64,000 nt of DNA from Schizophyllum amplum (Eukaryota; Basidiomycota; Agaricomycetes; Agaricales; Schizophyllaceae): positions 3,224,001 to 3,288,000 of the forward strand of contig VDMD01000002.1 in the NCBI GenBank assembly GCA_007026445.1, written 5' to 3'. Below, one piece after another: positions 1 through 11,837 of the stretch (position 1 is the first letter of the stretch; every line of letters starts with the position of its first letter). The position numbers and the translations under genes were made by a program. A model generated the notes under the pieces. That model saw nothing but the letters and a program-made list of their open reading frames with translations. It was not told the DNA's origin and made no database searches.

Positions 1-510
1 TCAACAGTCACAATGAAATACTTCCGCGAGACTTTGGCGCTGCCAGGACCTCCCCATACGGTTGCTTCACAGCTTTCTCCTTAGTCAATCCTCGAGGCCC
101 ATTCAATAGACCAGCCAACACAGCTTGTCCATATGATTTCCCCACAACATGAGGCGATTGTCCTCGGCAGCGGGTCCTACCCAACTTCTCTGACTCATGG
201 CGTGGGACGCAGGCGGTACGCTCCGCTGTTCTGCCGCTGCCGAGGAAACTACTGCGTTAGGAAGTGCGTACTTCCGACGCTCTCAGCTCACTGTGTGCAC
301 CCTAACCGCTGGAATAAACACGACAACAGATGCACATACGTCTCTCTGACGTTCCTTCCAATTCTCGTGCGCCCTCGTTCGCTACTCCGCTCAGAATCTC
401 GCTGTGCCACTCCGCCACTCGTCTGCAATTCTAACATGCACAAACGACAAAGTTTCCTTTCTTGAAAAAAGTAGCCATCAAGCAATCCATCAAAGTGCCC
501 TCCGGAAAAC
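1..510. other. gene-free upstream stretch
   Basis: I see no supportable gene here. The short open frames on both strands show no recognisable domain and no intron-exon logic. The last part is the upstream region of the zinc-finger gene that starts at 620. Confidence 0.5.
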
Positions 511-517
511 TATATAA
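511..517 (+). promoter_or_regulatory. TATA box of the zinc-finger gene
   Basis: The sequence TATATAA lies about 105 bases before the ATG at 620, a normal place for a TATA element plus a short 5' leader in basidiomycetes. Confidence 0.5.
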
Positions 518-619
518 TGGGCCCCGCACAGGACGAGGCTTTCGTCACCCCAGCTTCCCAAAACTCACTTCCGCACTCTCAAGTTGCTTTCCCGCCCCGC
601 TCATCCTCACCCGCCCACC

Positions 620-2151
620 ATGCTCGCCGCCCGCGTCGTCCGCAAGGTGTGCGAAGTATCTTCCGCTTCGGGTCGCGCCACTAACTCACGCTTGCAGCTC
701 CCCGTCAACCGCGCCAGTGCGCGCCCCCTCCGCAGCACTTCTTCTGAAAGCAAGGTCGCGCCGCCTCGTAACAGGAAACGCAAGGCCGAAGATGCCGAGC
801 TCGAACTGTCTATCGAGGACGCGCCTACAATGAACCCGATCACCAGGCTCGAGGACGTGCCCGAGTTTGTGAAAGATGGCGACCCTAACAGGTGCGTGGT
901 CGCGCTGTTGATACAAGCACCAAATCTCACACTTCTCATACTTAGTCTTTGGCAATGTCCCTGGCCCTTGAAAGCTGGCTCTAAATGCCCATTCAGTAGT
1001 AAAAAGAAGCACGGACTGTGTGTCCACTTCTTATCCCGACAGTGCGTCTCACTGTCAGCTGATGCGTCCTTCCGAGAGCTGACCATTGTCAATGACGCAG
1101 CACCCTCATCCGTCCCATCAAGTGTCCACGATGCTCATACAGGACCGCGGACCCATCGTGCATGCAGAAACACTGCCATAGAAAGCATGGCTGCAAGCCG
1201 ACGCCGACGCGCAGGCCCAAGCATCTAGCCGAGGCGCACCTAGCACCAGCTCCCACGGACAAAGCTGCGGCCGACAACACGAGGTCGGCGAAGAAGGCAA
1301 CGACGCCGGAGTCCGCGCGCGCCACAAAACGTGCTCGCACCTCCGAGGGTCTCACTGCTGCATTCGAGCTGCCCAACATCGCCCATGCGACTTCCATGCA
1401 GGTCGCCTCTTACCCCGCCATGCATTCGTCGATCCCTAGCCAGTGGGCTGACTCGCTCGCCTCGAGCTCATCCATCACCCCTGTCGATCCCACGCCGTCG
1501 ACGACTACGATGATGTTCTCGGACTCCGTCGCCATGGCATCCACTTACGGTTTATTTCCTCCTAACACGTTCTCCTCCTCTGCCCCGTCTTTGCACTGGG
1601 GCAGCAACACGAATACAGCTTACGATGCGCACTACTACGGGCTGCCGTCAGCGCAGATGTACACGGACAACACCGTTGTTTCCCCTGCGCAATGGGCATC
1701 GCCGATGCAGGCTCAGATGCAGTGGTCCGCTGACGTGCAGATGCAGCCCTACTCGGTGTCGCCTGCCGGCTCTTGGTCCAGCAACCAGTCCTTCCAGCAG
1801 CAGACGGACTCTTCGCCCTTCTTCAACACGTCTTACGCGCTGCCCGACTACTCGATGGGCAACCAGTCTCACGACGGCTACCAGATGGCGTACTACCCCA
1901 ACAACGTGCCTCCGTACGCCAACGCGCCTCCGTACGCCAACGCGCCTCCGTACGACAACACGCCTCCGTACAACAACACGCCTCCGTACGACAACGCGCC
2001 TCCGTACGACAACGCGCCTCCGTACGACAACGCGCCTCCGTACGACAACGCATTACTCTTCGACAACGTTCCCGTTGCCCGCCAGCCGTCGCTGTCACCG
2101 GTGTACTTGCCCGATGCGCAGCTCATGATGGGCCCTTTCTCGTCTTTCTGA
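620..2151 (+). CDS. C2H2 zinc-finger protein with PPYDNA repeats
   Basis: Probably a nuclear DNA-binding protein of 423 residues in three exons (620-646, 698-891, 1101-2151). Both introns are GT-AG; the first has a CTAAC branch site, the second (209 nt) is long for this region. Splicing exon 2 to exon 3 creates one classical C2H2 finger at about residues 82-104: CPRC, twelve residues, then H-x4-H. Before it is a basic KR-rich stretch (RNRKRKAEDAE) that could be a nuclear signal. The rest is low-complexity, rich in S, T, P, Y and Q, as in fungal activation domains, with eight hexapeptide repeats at about residues 344-391. The finger type is well known in agaricomycete proteins; target genes cannot be inferred. 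The finger is lost if the second intron is not spliced as given, which supports this model. Confidence 0.7.
1909..2052 (+). repeat. eight in-frame 18-bp tandem repeats
   Basis: Eight consecutive 18-bp units encode PPYANA (2), PPYDNT, PPYNNT and PPYDNA (4), followed by a decayed LLFDNV. The last four units are nearly identical in DNA, so copy number is probably variable between strains. Confidence 0.9.
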
Positions 2152-2159
2152 TGAGTCAC

Positions 2160-2290
2160 TGATCCATCTTTCGTCTCAAATCTCATCCCATCCTCGGTCC
2201 GAATCTCATCCCATCCTCGTTCCGACTCTCATCCAACTCAAGCCCCATCTCAAATCTCACATCTCATCTCATCCGACTCTAACCCATAAC
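2160..2290. repeat. CT-rich degenerate tandem repeat in 3' region
   Basis: Degenerate repeats of a TCTCATCCCATCCTCG-like unit follow the zinc-finger stop codon. The remaining 2290-2710 stretch between the two convergent genes contains nothing I can name. Confidence 0.6.
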
Positions 2291-2710
2291 ACACTTGCTT
2301 CTGATCTCGTCTGCATATCCTTATTCATAACTTTATCCTCACTTATAATCGTTCTGTTGTGCATTCAATGTTTCTATTGTATGTCCTTTGTATTACTAGT
2401 ACTACTTGGCTATCGTTGTTACGGACTGCTCTGGGACCGACTGCTTGCTGTTTACTGTTTTGACTTGATCTACTGTATATTATTATATGTTTTGCACACG
2501 CACTGACTATGCAAGGTGTGCCCGTCAAAAGTGTCATCAGTGACTCGTGAAAGGGCCAACGTTTGCGTGCTATGTAGGTCTTTCTTTGTACTAAAATTGT
2601 TGCGCGTTCCAGTTCGGGCTCCTATTCGGACAGAGTAAGACGAGTCTCCTATCGCTACATGGTATTATCCTCGCGTGCAAAGATCACACAACGCACTGCA
2701 CCGTGCTAAA

Positions 2711-4353
2711 TTATGAGTACTCCTTCTGAATAAACTTCGCAATCGTCTGCAGCTGAATGTTCGAGGTCCCCTCATAGATCGCACCCTATACCGCATCCCG
2801 TCAGCACCACTGCCCGCCCATACGCAATAAAAAAAAACCCCCAACTCACAATCTTCGAATCCCTCCAATACTTCTCAATCCCCGTCTCCCTCGTGAACCC
2901 CACCCCACCCGCCCACTCAATCGCCTGCCCCGCCACCCTCTGCGCCACCACACTCGACAGATACTTCGCCATCGCCGCCTGCTTCGCGAACGGCAGCCCC
3001 TGGTCCTTCCGCCGCGCCGCATTATACGTCATCAGCCGCGCGCTCTCGATGTCGATGGCCGCCTCCGCCATCTGGAACTGCATGGCCTGGAAGGTGCCCA
3101 CGGGCTTTCCGAACTGCTTGCGCTCGAAGGTCATGGGCACGGCCTTGTCGAAGGCGCCCTGCGCGAGGCCGACCATCTGCGCGGCGATGCCTATCCGGCC
3201 CTCGTTCAGGATCTCGATGGCAATCTGGGTGGGACGGTGAGCACGGCTGAAGGTGGGAACACGACGGGAGGGGAGAATACCTTGTATCCCTGGCCCTCGC
3301 CGCCGATGATGTTCTCCGCCGGGACCTTCATGTCGTCAAAGTTGAGCGTACACGTCGATGAGGCGCGGATGCCGAGCTTCTCCTCCTTCTTCGCGATCTG
3401 CACGCCCATATCCTTCGTGGCCACGAAGCAGGTGATGCCCTTGTAGCCCTTGCTTGGGTCCACCTTGCCCGTCCGTGAGTGAGCGGACTCGGAACGAAGG
3501 GAGAACGCTGACGTACGTTCGCAAATATGAGAAAGATCTCCGCTTCGTACGAATTCGTGATCCACATCTTCGACCCGTTTATAATGTAATCGTCGCCCTC
3601 CTTCTTCGCGCGCGTCTGGAGGGCAAAGGCGTCCGAGCCAGCAGCAGGCTCCGACAGGCAGAACGAGCCGAGCTTTCACACGGCTGTCAGCCTCCACCGC
3701 ATGGGAAACGACGAAACAAGGATGCGCACCTTGTTCTCCGACAGCATGGGCAGCCACTTCTCCTGCTGTTCCTTGGTCCCGTACTTGCGAAAGATCGTGT
3801 TCACGAGCGTGTTGTGCACGTCGCACATGACCGACACCGAAGGGTCCACCTTGGCCAGCTCCTCGATGGCTATTATGGCGGACGTGAAGGAAGACTCGGC
3901 GCCGCCGAAGTCGGCCGGGGTCTCAATACCCATGAGCTGCAGGTCGGCGCGTCAGCATCGCCGGGGGGCTTCTGAGTGCGCGCGCGTACCCCCTGCTCGA
4001 AGAGCGCTGAAATGACCGCGGGGTCCATCATCTCTTTCTCGTCCATTTCTCGGACCTTGGGACCCAGGAATTCAGTCGCGAAACGGTGGACTGGCGCACG
4101 CGTCAGAAGGGGGGCGTGAGACCACGAAGGGGTCACGTACCGCTTTCCTTGAGCATCTGCTCCTCATCAGAAAGCGTGTCGAGTGACGCGAGCTGCTGTC
4201 GCATACACCTCGACGTCGCGAACGTCCTACAACGTCAAGTCAGGACAGTGTAGAGACTCCCTAATCATGCGTTTGTTCCTACCTAGCAGCTAGAGGGCGC
4301 GCAACGACCGGACGCGCGCACCGAGTAACGTTCCTAAGCAGCGCGGCAGACAT
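2711..4353 (-). CDS. acyl-CoA dehydrogenase, short/branched-chain type
   Basis: Mitochondrial flavoprotein that introduces the alpha-beta double bond into acyl-CoA; best match by eye is the short/branched-chain (ACADSB-like) group of fatty acid and branched amino acid breakdown. The first exon (4283-4353) encodes an arginine-rich start, [20 protein letters not shown], typical of a mitochondrial presequence. At least seven small introns follow. Recognisable blocks in order: [20 protein letters not shown] (N-terminal helical domain), [20 protein letters not shown] (FAD/substrate loop), [18 protein letters not shown], the helical block around [20 protein letters not shown], and [19 protein letters not shown] at the C-terminus, whose Glu in YEGTSN is the catalytic base in this subfamily. 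All key segments are present and in phase after splicing, so the gene looks functional. Confidence 0.93.
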
Positions 4354-4588
4354 GGTGGTAGGAGGACAGGAGCAATCCGGGTCCCAGCCACTGTCAGCCA
4401 CATCCTTTTAGATTGCCGGGTGTGCCCCACCGTGGGGTACAAAGCGGGGATCGGATCTCGGATCGGAGCATGTGAAAGTGAAAGTGACGCTACCCTCGGT
4501 CAGGTGATCGCATAGCCGGACGGCGCGGGTGGGCGGACCGGAGGCAGGCCGATCTCGGCAGTCGCCGTCCCTCTTGCTGCACACCGTC

Positions 4589-5618
4589 ATGGCTGGCCGG
4601 ACTCTTCTGTTGGCTGCTCTGGCGCCTGCTGCATACGCGTACTCGAATACGCTCCCAGTTATTTCTTGGTCGTCTGTTAGGTGGGTAGCCGGTAGGCGTC
4701 GCTAACGGCAGTACTGACGGGTCGTTGCAGCACGAAGATCCACGATGCCTTGCCGGCCTCGCTGACCGACTCCATCCACGTCCCCGCGCTATTGAATGAC
4801 ATCCTGTCTCACCCCGAGGCATGTGAGCATGATGCGATCCTGCTCGTAGACCAGCCAGGCGTGAGTCTCTCCTACCAGACATACGTATCGCTACTCACGC
4901 TTTGTAGGTTCACGCGTCTGACTTCCGCACCATGGCGCGCGACTCAACTGTCGCAAAGCGCGTCTCGTCCTCGCCATCCTCCATCCAATACCCTTACGTC
5001 TCTGCAGCAGATGCATTCGACATGCACGCCATTGCGCAGGCCGTATCTGCACAGTGCGACGCGCGCCTCCTGAAGGTGTCCGAGCACGAGGAACTGTCCT
5101 TTGTCGAGGGCGTTAAGCACGTCATCAGCATGGTGTTGCCAGATATTGAGCTGCACCAGGGTGGCCGGAAGGAGTGCATGAAGGAGAGCGGTGCGTCGTC
5201 AGGTTTACCCTCAAATCTACTGGGACTAAACGACATCCCAGACGCCTCGTTCTCGTCCATGCTCGAGTCCATCACGTCCGCGTTCCCGAAGCACCTCGTC
5301 ATCTACACCGGCTCCGCGCCCTCGCAGCGTCTGACCCGCCGCCAGTACGACAGCGAGGAGGAGGACGCGTACACCTCCCCGTTCGCTGAGCTCGGGGAGA
5401 CGGTCAACGTCACGACTACCGCATTCGCTCCCCCGCAGGGCGGCATTCTCAAGCGCTATCAGCTGCTCACGCCCGGTCTCATCACGAGCCTGCTCGTCGT
5501 GTTCTTTGTGTTGATTCCTGTGATGATGTTCGGCATCAAGACCCTCTCTAGCATTCAGAGTCCCATTCGCCTGGATGCGCCGAAGGGCTTTAATGCGCAG
5601 ACGAAGAAGCAGCAGTAG
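4589..5618 (+). CDS. BIG1/Voa1-like ER membrane protein (V-ATPase assembly)
   Basis: The N-terminus (MAGRTLLLAALAPAAYAYS) is a signal peptide; the C-terminus carries one membrane segment (LITSLLVVFFVLIPVMMFGI) followed by a short tail with SIQSPIRLDAPKGFNAQTKK. This tail and helix are the hallmark of the fungal BIG1/Voa1 group, related to V-ATPase accessory subunit S1, which acts in the ER in V-ATPase assembly and affects beta-1,6-glucan. The lumenal part contains DILSHPEACEHDAILLVDQP and a potential disulfide set. Introns are visible after WSSV and after DQPG. A third possible intron at 5191-5241 has good splice signals and is 51 nt long, so both the spliced and unspliced forms keep the frame; I favour splicing. 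Assignment rests on the tail and topology and is moderately sure. Confidence 0.7.
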
Positions 5619-5772
5619 GGACTGTAGTCGTACTTACTATGTATGCGGGATGAGAATGAGATACGAACTGTGACTGAGTGTATCACGTGCATGAAGCCGC
5701 GTGGCGCGCGCTTTGTTTTTCTCGGTGGGCGCTTGCAGGCTTTCTCTTACCGCGACTCTGATTGTGCCCGCT

Positions 5773-7918
5773 ATGTCTCGTCCGGCGTCCGCATCGACCC
5801 GTCCAGGAGCGTCTCCCCTCCCGCGCGTGCACCAAGTCAACACGCAGACAAAGGTGCTCGACTCCCAGCATGGCCGCATCCTCTGCATCGCCGACATTCG
5901 TGGTCGCCTCTCCGCGCTCAACGACCTCGCGCGCGAGGCCAACGCGAGCGCCGTCATCCACACCGGCGACTTTGGCTTCTTCGAAGAGGAGAGTCTCGGC
6001 CGCATCAACGACCGCACCCTCCGCCATCTCACCATGTACTCCCCCCTCATCCCCGCCGCCCAGCGCACCCACCTGCTCGCGCCCGAGAACAGCGCCTCCG
6101 TCATCCGCCAGACGGTCAACATCAACCTGCTCTCCGAGTTCCCCCTCCTCCTCTCCGGCCAGATCAAGCTCCAGGTGCCCGTGTTCACCGTCTGGGGCGC
6201 CTGCGAGGACGTGACCGTGCTCGAGAAGGTGCGCGCGGGCCACATATCCGTCGAGAACCTGCACGTGCTCGACGAGGCGACCACGCGCCTGCTCGACGTC
6301 GGCGGCGTCAAGCTGCGCCTCCTCGGCCTCGGAGGCGCGCACGTCCCGCACAAGATGTTCGACAATGGCGAGGGCAACGCGACCATCGCGGGCGGCCAGG
6401 GCACCATGTGGACCACCGCGCTCCAGATTGGCGAGCTCGTCGACACCGCGCAGCGCGTCTTTGACCAGAGCGAGACCCGCCTGCTCGTCACGCACGCCAG
6501 CCCCGGCCGCGAGGGCATCATGGCGCAGCTCGCGCTCGTCCTCAAAGCCGATTTGACTGTCTCCGCCGGCCTTCATTTCCGCTACGCCACCTCGTACAAC
6601 GAGTTCAGCGTGCAGTCGGACTTTGAGGGCTATCGGCACAAACTGCAGGCGGGCAAGGAGTCCTTCGAGCGCGTCTGGGAGACGGTCAAGAACCAGGTCG
6701 AGATTGTCATTGACGAAAACCAGCGGGTGCTACTCGAGAAAGCCCTCAGCGTCATCGAACGGATACCACCTCCGCAGCCTCCCACCGGCGACGAGCCGTC
6801 GTGGAAAAACTGCTGGAACTGGAACCTTTGTGACGCCGCATTTGGGTCGCTCATCCTCGATGTGCGGGAAGGACGTGTCAGTGCGGAGCTGAAGAGCCAG
6901 GGTACGTCGCAAAATCTTCCTGCTTCGGCTGATTACTAACGAGCAACTCAGGCTTCAATTACGCATATCGCCGCACCGCGACAAACGCAGCTACACCCAG
7001 CTCTCCCCACCCGCAGAACCTCGCTGCCACCACTGCGCCATCCTCCCAAGTGCCGACCAAGGGCCCGACCCCCGTACCCGCTGTCTCTGCTCCCTCCGAG
7101 CGGCCTGTACCCCCACACATGAAGTCGACGGCCCCAACTCCCGGCCCCGCCAGCCCAGCCGCAGACAACGCCACAAAGCCCACCACTCCCGCTCCCAACG
7201 GCAACTCTGCTTCTACTCCCGCCCCTGCCGCCGCTGGCCCAGCCGGCGACAAGCCCGAGAAGAGCAAGAAGGACAAGAAGAAGGAGAAGGAGGAGAAGAA
7301 GAAAGCGGCAGTGGCGGCTGAGAAGGAGAAGCAGGAGAAGGGTGATGAGGCCGTCGCCGCAGCGCCGTCGCCCGTCGCTGCTGCTACCCCAAGCCTTCTG
7401 GACGACGAGCTCAAGTCGCCCGCGGACTCGACTGGGGCGCGGACGCCCAAGTCGGGCCGCCCGCCGCGTAACCCGTGGACGATCTTCTGGCGCTCGCTGA
7501 CCGGCGTGCCCGACGACGACGTGCGCGAGTTCTTCGGGCCGGCGAAGGCTGGCATCACCCGCATCACGTACCCGCCGACAAACTCTGGGCGCGCGCAGAA
7601 GATCATCTACATCGAGTTCGGCGACGAGGACGCCATGAAGGCGGGGCTGGAGAGGAATGGCGAGGTGAGTGGCATGTCCAGTCCAGTCCAGTCCACGTAT
7701 GCCCGATTCCGCGACTTGCGCTGATACGAAATACGCAGAAACTGAAGGACGGCTCGACGCCCGAGCTCAAGCAGGCGAGCGACAACCGGGAAGGCGCGCC
7801 CGGAGGTCGGGGTCGCGGGCGTGGTGGACGTGGCGGCGGGTTCGCCCAGCGCGGGTTCGCTGCTGCCGGGCTCACCGCTGGCCGCGGTCGCGGTGGCAAG
7901 CCCGACGGCGGGTCCTGA
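5773..7918 (+). CDS. DUF2433-like metallophosphoesterase-fold protein with RGG tail
   Basis: Three exons (5773-6901, 6952-7664, 7739-7918), about 670 residues. The N-terminal third resembles a calcineurin-like phosphoesterase: ILCIADIRGRLSALNDLA, then VIHTGDFGFFEE, VWGACEDV and LLVTHASPGREG. Several metal ligands differ from the usual pattern (DIR for D-x-H, WGACED for GNHD/E), so catalytic activity is doubtful. It matches my memory of the fungal DUF2433 family of unknown role. The middle is a P/A/T-rich linker with a strongly charged KSKKDKKKEKEEKKK helix. Then comes an RRM-like block (NPWTIFWRSLTGVPDDDVRE to YIEFGDEDAMKAGLERNGE) and an RGG-rich end, which suggests RNA binding. The first ATG at 5773 is the only upstream Met in frame. 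The TGA is at 7916-7918. Confidence 0.75.
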
Positions 7919-7976
7919 GCTGGCTCTTCCCCGGTCCCGAGCTGGCTCTTCCCGGTCCTGAGCTGGCTCCTCCCCG
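7917..7976 (+). repeat. three tandem copies of a 20-bp unit
   Basis: The stop region of the RGG protein contains three successive copies of GAGCTGGCTCTTCCCCGGTC-like sequence, the third slightly diverged. No function is evident. Confidence 0.7.
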
Positions 7977-9028
7977 CGTAGAACCTTACGATACTTATCT
8001 TGCGCTGCTGCACCCTAGTACTACAACTGGATGATGACCCTTGCTACGTCGTCGTCGTCGCCGTCGGTTACCTGCCTGCCGTCGTCAACTAGTACCTGCC
8101 TGCCTTCTTGGTCTTTGTTTAATACCCCGCCGCGTGGCTGCCCGTCGCTACTACCCTATCTTGCTCTTGCTTTCGCCCCTGCCTTCCCCTCACGCACGAT
8201 GCCTCCAAAGCCCGCATGCACGATTCTCAAAAGGCCACTTCACACGAGACTAGCTTCGCGCGCGTCCCATGGGTTTGGTTCAACGCATATATTGTCTGAC
8301 TTCTTTTTTCGCAGCTTTTTGGTCGCGCTCTGTATGCACACACACTATGGTCTTACTTATACTGGCTGACAAATCTATTGTTACTTTCATGGGACGTGGT
8401 TAATGATGTTGGGGGTGGGCGGGTATTTTGTGGCATACGTAGCGTTGGTTGGCTTCTAGAATCCAAGAGGCAACAAATTTTCAACAATGCAGCAACAATG
8501 TCACTGCCAGTGCTCGTCTCGTGATCGTGAGATAAATATCATGTGATTATAATGAGGACTAGTTCGAGTCTTCGTACTAACCGTTGTTCAACTTCACCAA
8601 GTCTTACCAACTTGTCAATCGCGCTTACTGACTGCCTCGTCGCAGAATGCATACTGTCACTCTTCAACTGAGCCAGAAACACTTGCTTCAATTTGCTTAC
8701 GCAGCTCTCGTAGGCCACAATGACTACGACGACAGCAGGAACACAGTTTCTCGTAAACCATCCGCCTTCGCCGGGACTGTGAAGGCTACGGATGGCGACA
8801 CCTGCCGCCCGATTGTATGAACATCAACAGGCATCCAATGGACCTCATTCTAAGTTGCCCTGGTCCGGTTACGATCTCGCTGACTGGACACAGCGACGAG
8901 CGCGCACACATCAGTCTAGTCGGTCACGACATATTGGCTCATGCAGACTGCTTGTGGACTGCTATAAAACGTGCCTCTGTTGCTTCTGAAAAGGCAGCAT
9001 CCTCCATCGCTTCCTCAGTTCTACCAAC
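7977..9028. other. intergenic region, start of duplicated block
   Basis: No gene is visible. From about 8311 onward the sequence matches 45940 onward on the same strand, so the left edge of the OYE duplication lies here. The last 500 bases are the OYE1 promoter region, with TATAAAA about 65 bases before the ATG. Confidence 0.6.
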
Positions 9029-10362
<1,334 letters not shown>

Positions 10363-10489
10363 ATGATGAAGACTTCATATAACTTGGTGTATAGGAATCG
10401 GAAATACTGGTTCGGTGGACGCACATACAACTAAGTACATGTTTGCTTGCGTATGACTGTTTGTACAATTATATGGGTGAACTGGGCTG

Positions 10490-11555
10490 CTAGTCTAACT
10501 CCTCTTTTACCCGCTTCGCCGGCTTCACTAATAGGTCATCGGGTCCGATCCTCTTCATAGTGATTTGCAAGACACGCGCACGCTTGCTGATGTCTGTGCT
10601 CACATCGCTAGTGATCTCGACGGATAGGGGGCGCCTGTGGCCGCGCATGTAACGCGTCTGAAGCGCGTCCAACAAGTTCTTGGCGGTGAGCCCCTGTATG
10701 TTCTGCAAGGACAGTCTTCGCAAGTTGGGGAACCTGTGCCCTCCCGCAAGGGCGTGAAGGATCGTATCCTTCACGTTGGCCGCGTTGGTCTGCAGGTGCA
10801 ACAAGACGAGGCGGCTGGCGGCCGCGGACTCCAGATATTTGGACAGCCCGGTCTGGTAGCAACAACACCAGCACAGGCTGACGTGTTTGAGCGTCGCCCT
10901 CTCGGAAGGTGCGGAGAGAAAGCCGTAGAGCGCCTCCTCGAAGCTTCCGGATGATATTCCGGGCCTGAGGATCTTGATCGTCTCTAGGTCAGGGGCTACG
11001 ACGGCTTTGAGCATATCTGCAAGCTGCTCCCGAGTGGTCTTGACGCTGTTATTGCCACGAATGACGAGGGAAACGAGGCGGTGGGCGTATACAGGGCCAT
11101 GATTGATGGCCTTGCTCCAGATGGCGCCGGCGGTCTGGCTGTTGCTATCAATCGCGTTAAAATCTGCGATGTCGAAACCGTAGTTCGGTCGGTCTTCTCG
11201 TAGACGGAAGTCTCCGATCCATTTGAGAATCTCATCGCCGGATGCAGATACTCCTCCCCGCTTCAGGAAAGCCGTCCTAGGCGATCGAACGGCGGAGAGA
11301 ACGGGTAAAGACGAAGGCCCAGCTGTGAGCTGCGTAAGTACATTTGAATATACTTGAATTAGCGAACTACACACATGAGTGCAACTTGTTCTCAATGACC
11401 ACACCACGGTCTACATGTCCGCGACGAGATGCGTCACTACGGCTGCATCGTGGTCGATGATGAGCAAAGAAAGAATCGTTCGGAGAAGCAAACACTCACA
11501 GTTGAGAGGGTCCGGCTGTGGAGGCCATTTGCTTGTTCGTCCGTGCTTTGACCAT
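10490..11555 (-). CDS. orphan1a: unrecognised protein with leucine-rich C-terminal half
   Basis: I do not recognise this family. The best model has three exons: 11555-11500 (56 nt), 11442-11375 (68 nt) and 11322-10490 (833 nt), giving 318 residues with intron phases 2 and 1. These lengths were worked out by comparing four relatives in the window. The N-terminus is short and basic (MVKARTNKQMASTAGPSQ). The middle includes GDFRLREDRPNYGFDIADF and VYAHRLVSLVIRGNN. The second half has leucine-rich segments such as LKHVSLC, RLVLLHLQTN and FPNLRRLSLQNIQGLTAKNL, ending in VKPAKRVKEELD. The leucine pattern recalls the C-terminal part of fungal F-box/LRR proteins, but no F-box is visible. Relatives are at 35307 and 49003 (halves), 37792 and 52253. 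Its promoter is shared with the copy at 35.1 kb. No lesion is visible. Confidence 0.7.
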
Positions 11556-11837
11556 GATGCTTTGAATACCTCCAAGACGCAGGTGAAGAGGTTGAGTGAT
11601 ACTGCCTCCTCGCCATTGCGCGACCTTATATACGCAGCGATCCTTGGCCAAAAAGACAACTGCTCCAGAGGCCACAAACACGGCTTATTGGCCTTCGAAA
11701 TGCAGTCGTCCCGAATGGGTTGCTTGCGTGAATTGAAATCACATGGGTTGGCTTCCATTGTCCGGTGTTGGTCTAGTAGAAGCCATGGCAATGCGCAATG
11801 ATCTTTCGACGAGGCAGAGAGTGTTGCAGTGTTGATT

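Noticed and set aside
5683..6639. 318-codon minus-strand frame opposite the phosphoesterase-like gene
   Set aside because: Antisense shadow of a long GC-rich exon.
7677..7699. GTCCA microsatellite in an intron as a link to the 50-kb GGACT run
   Set aside because: Short simple repeat of common type; no flanking similarity between the two places.
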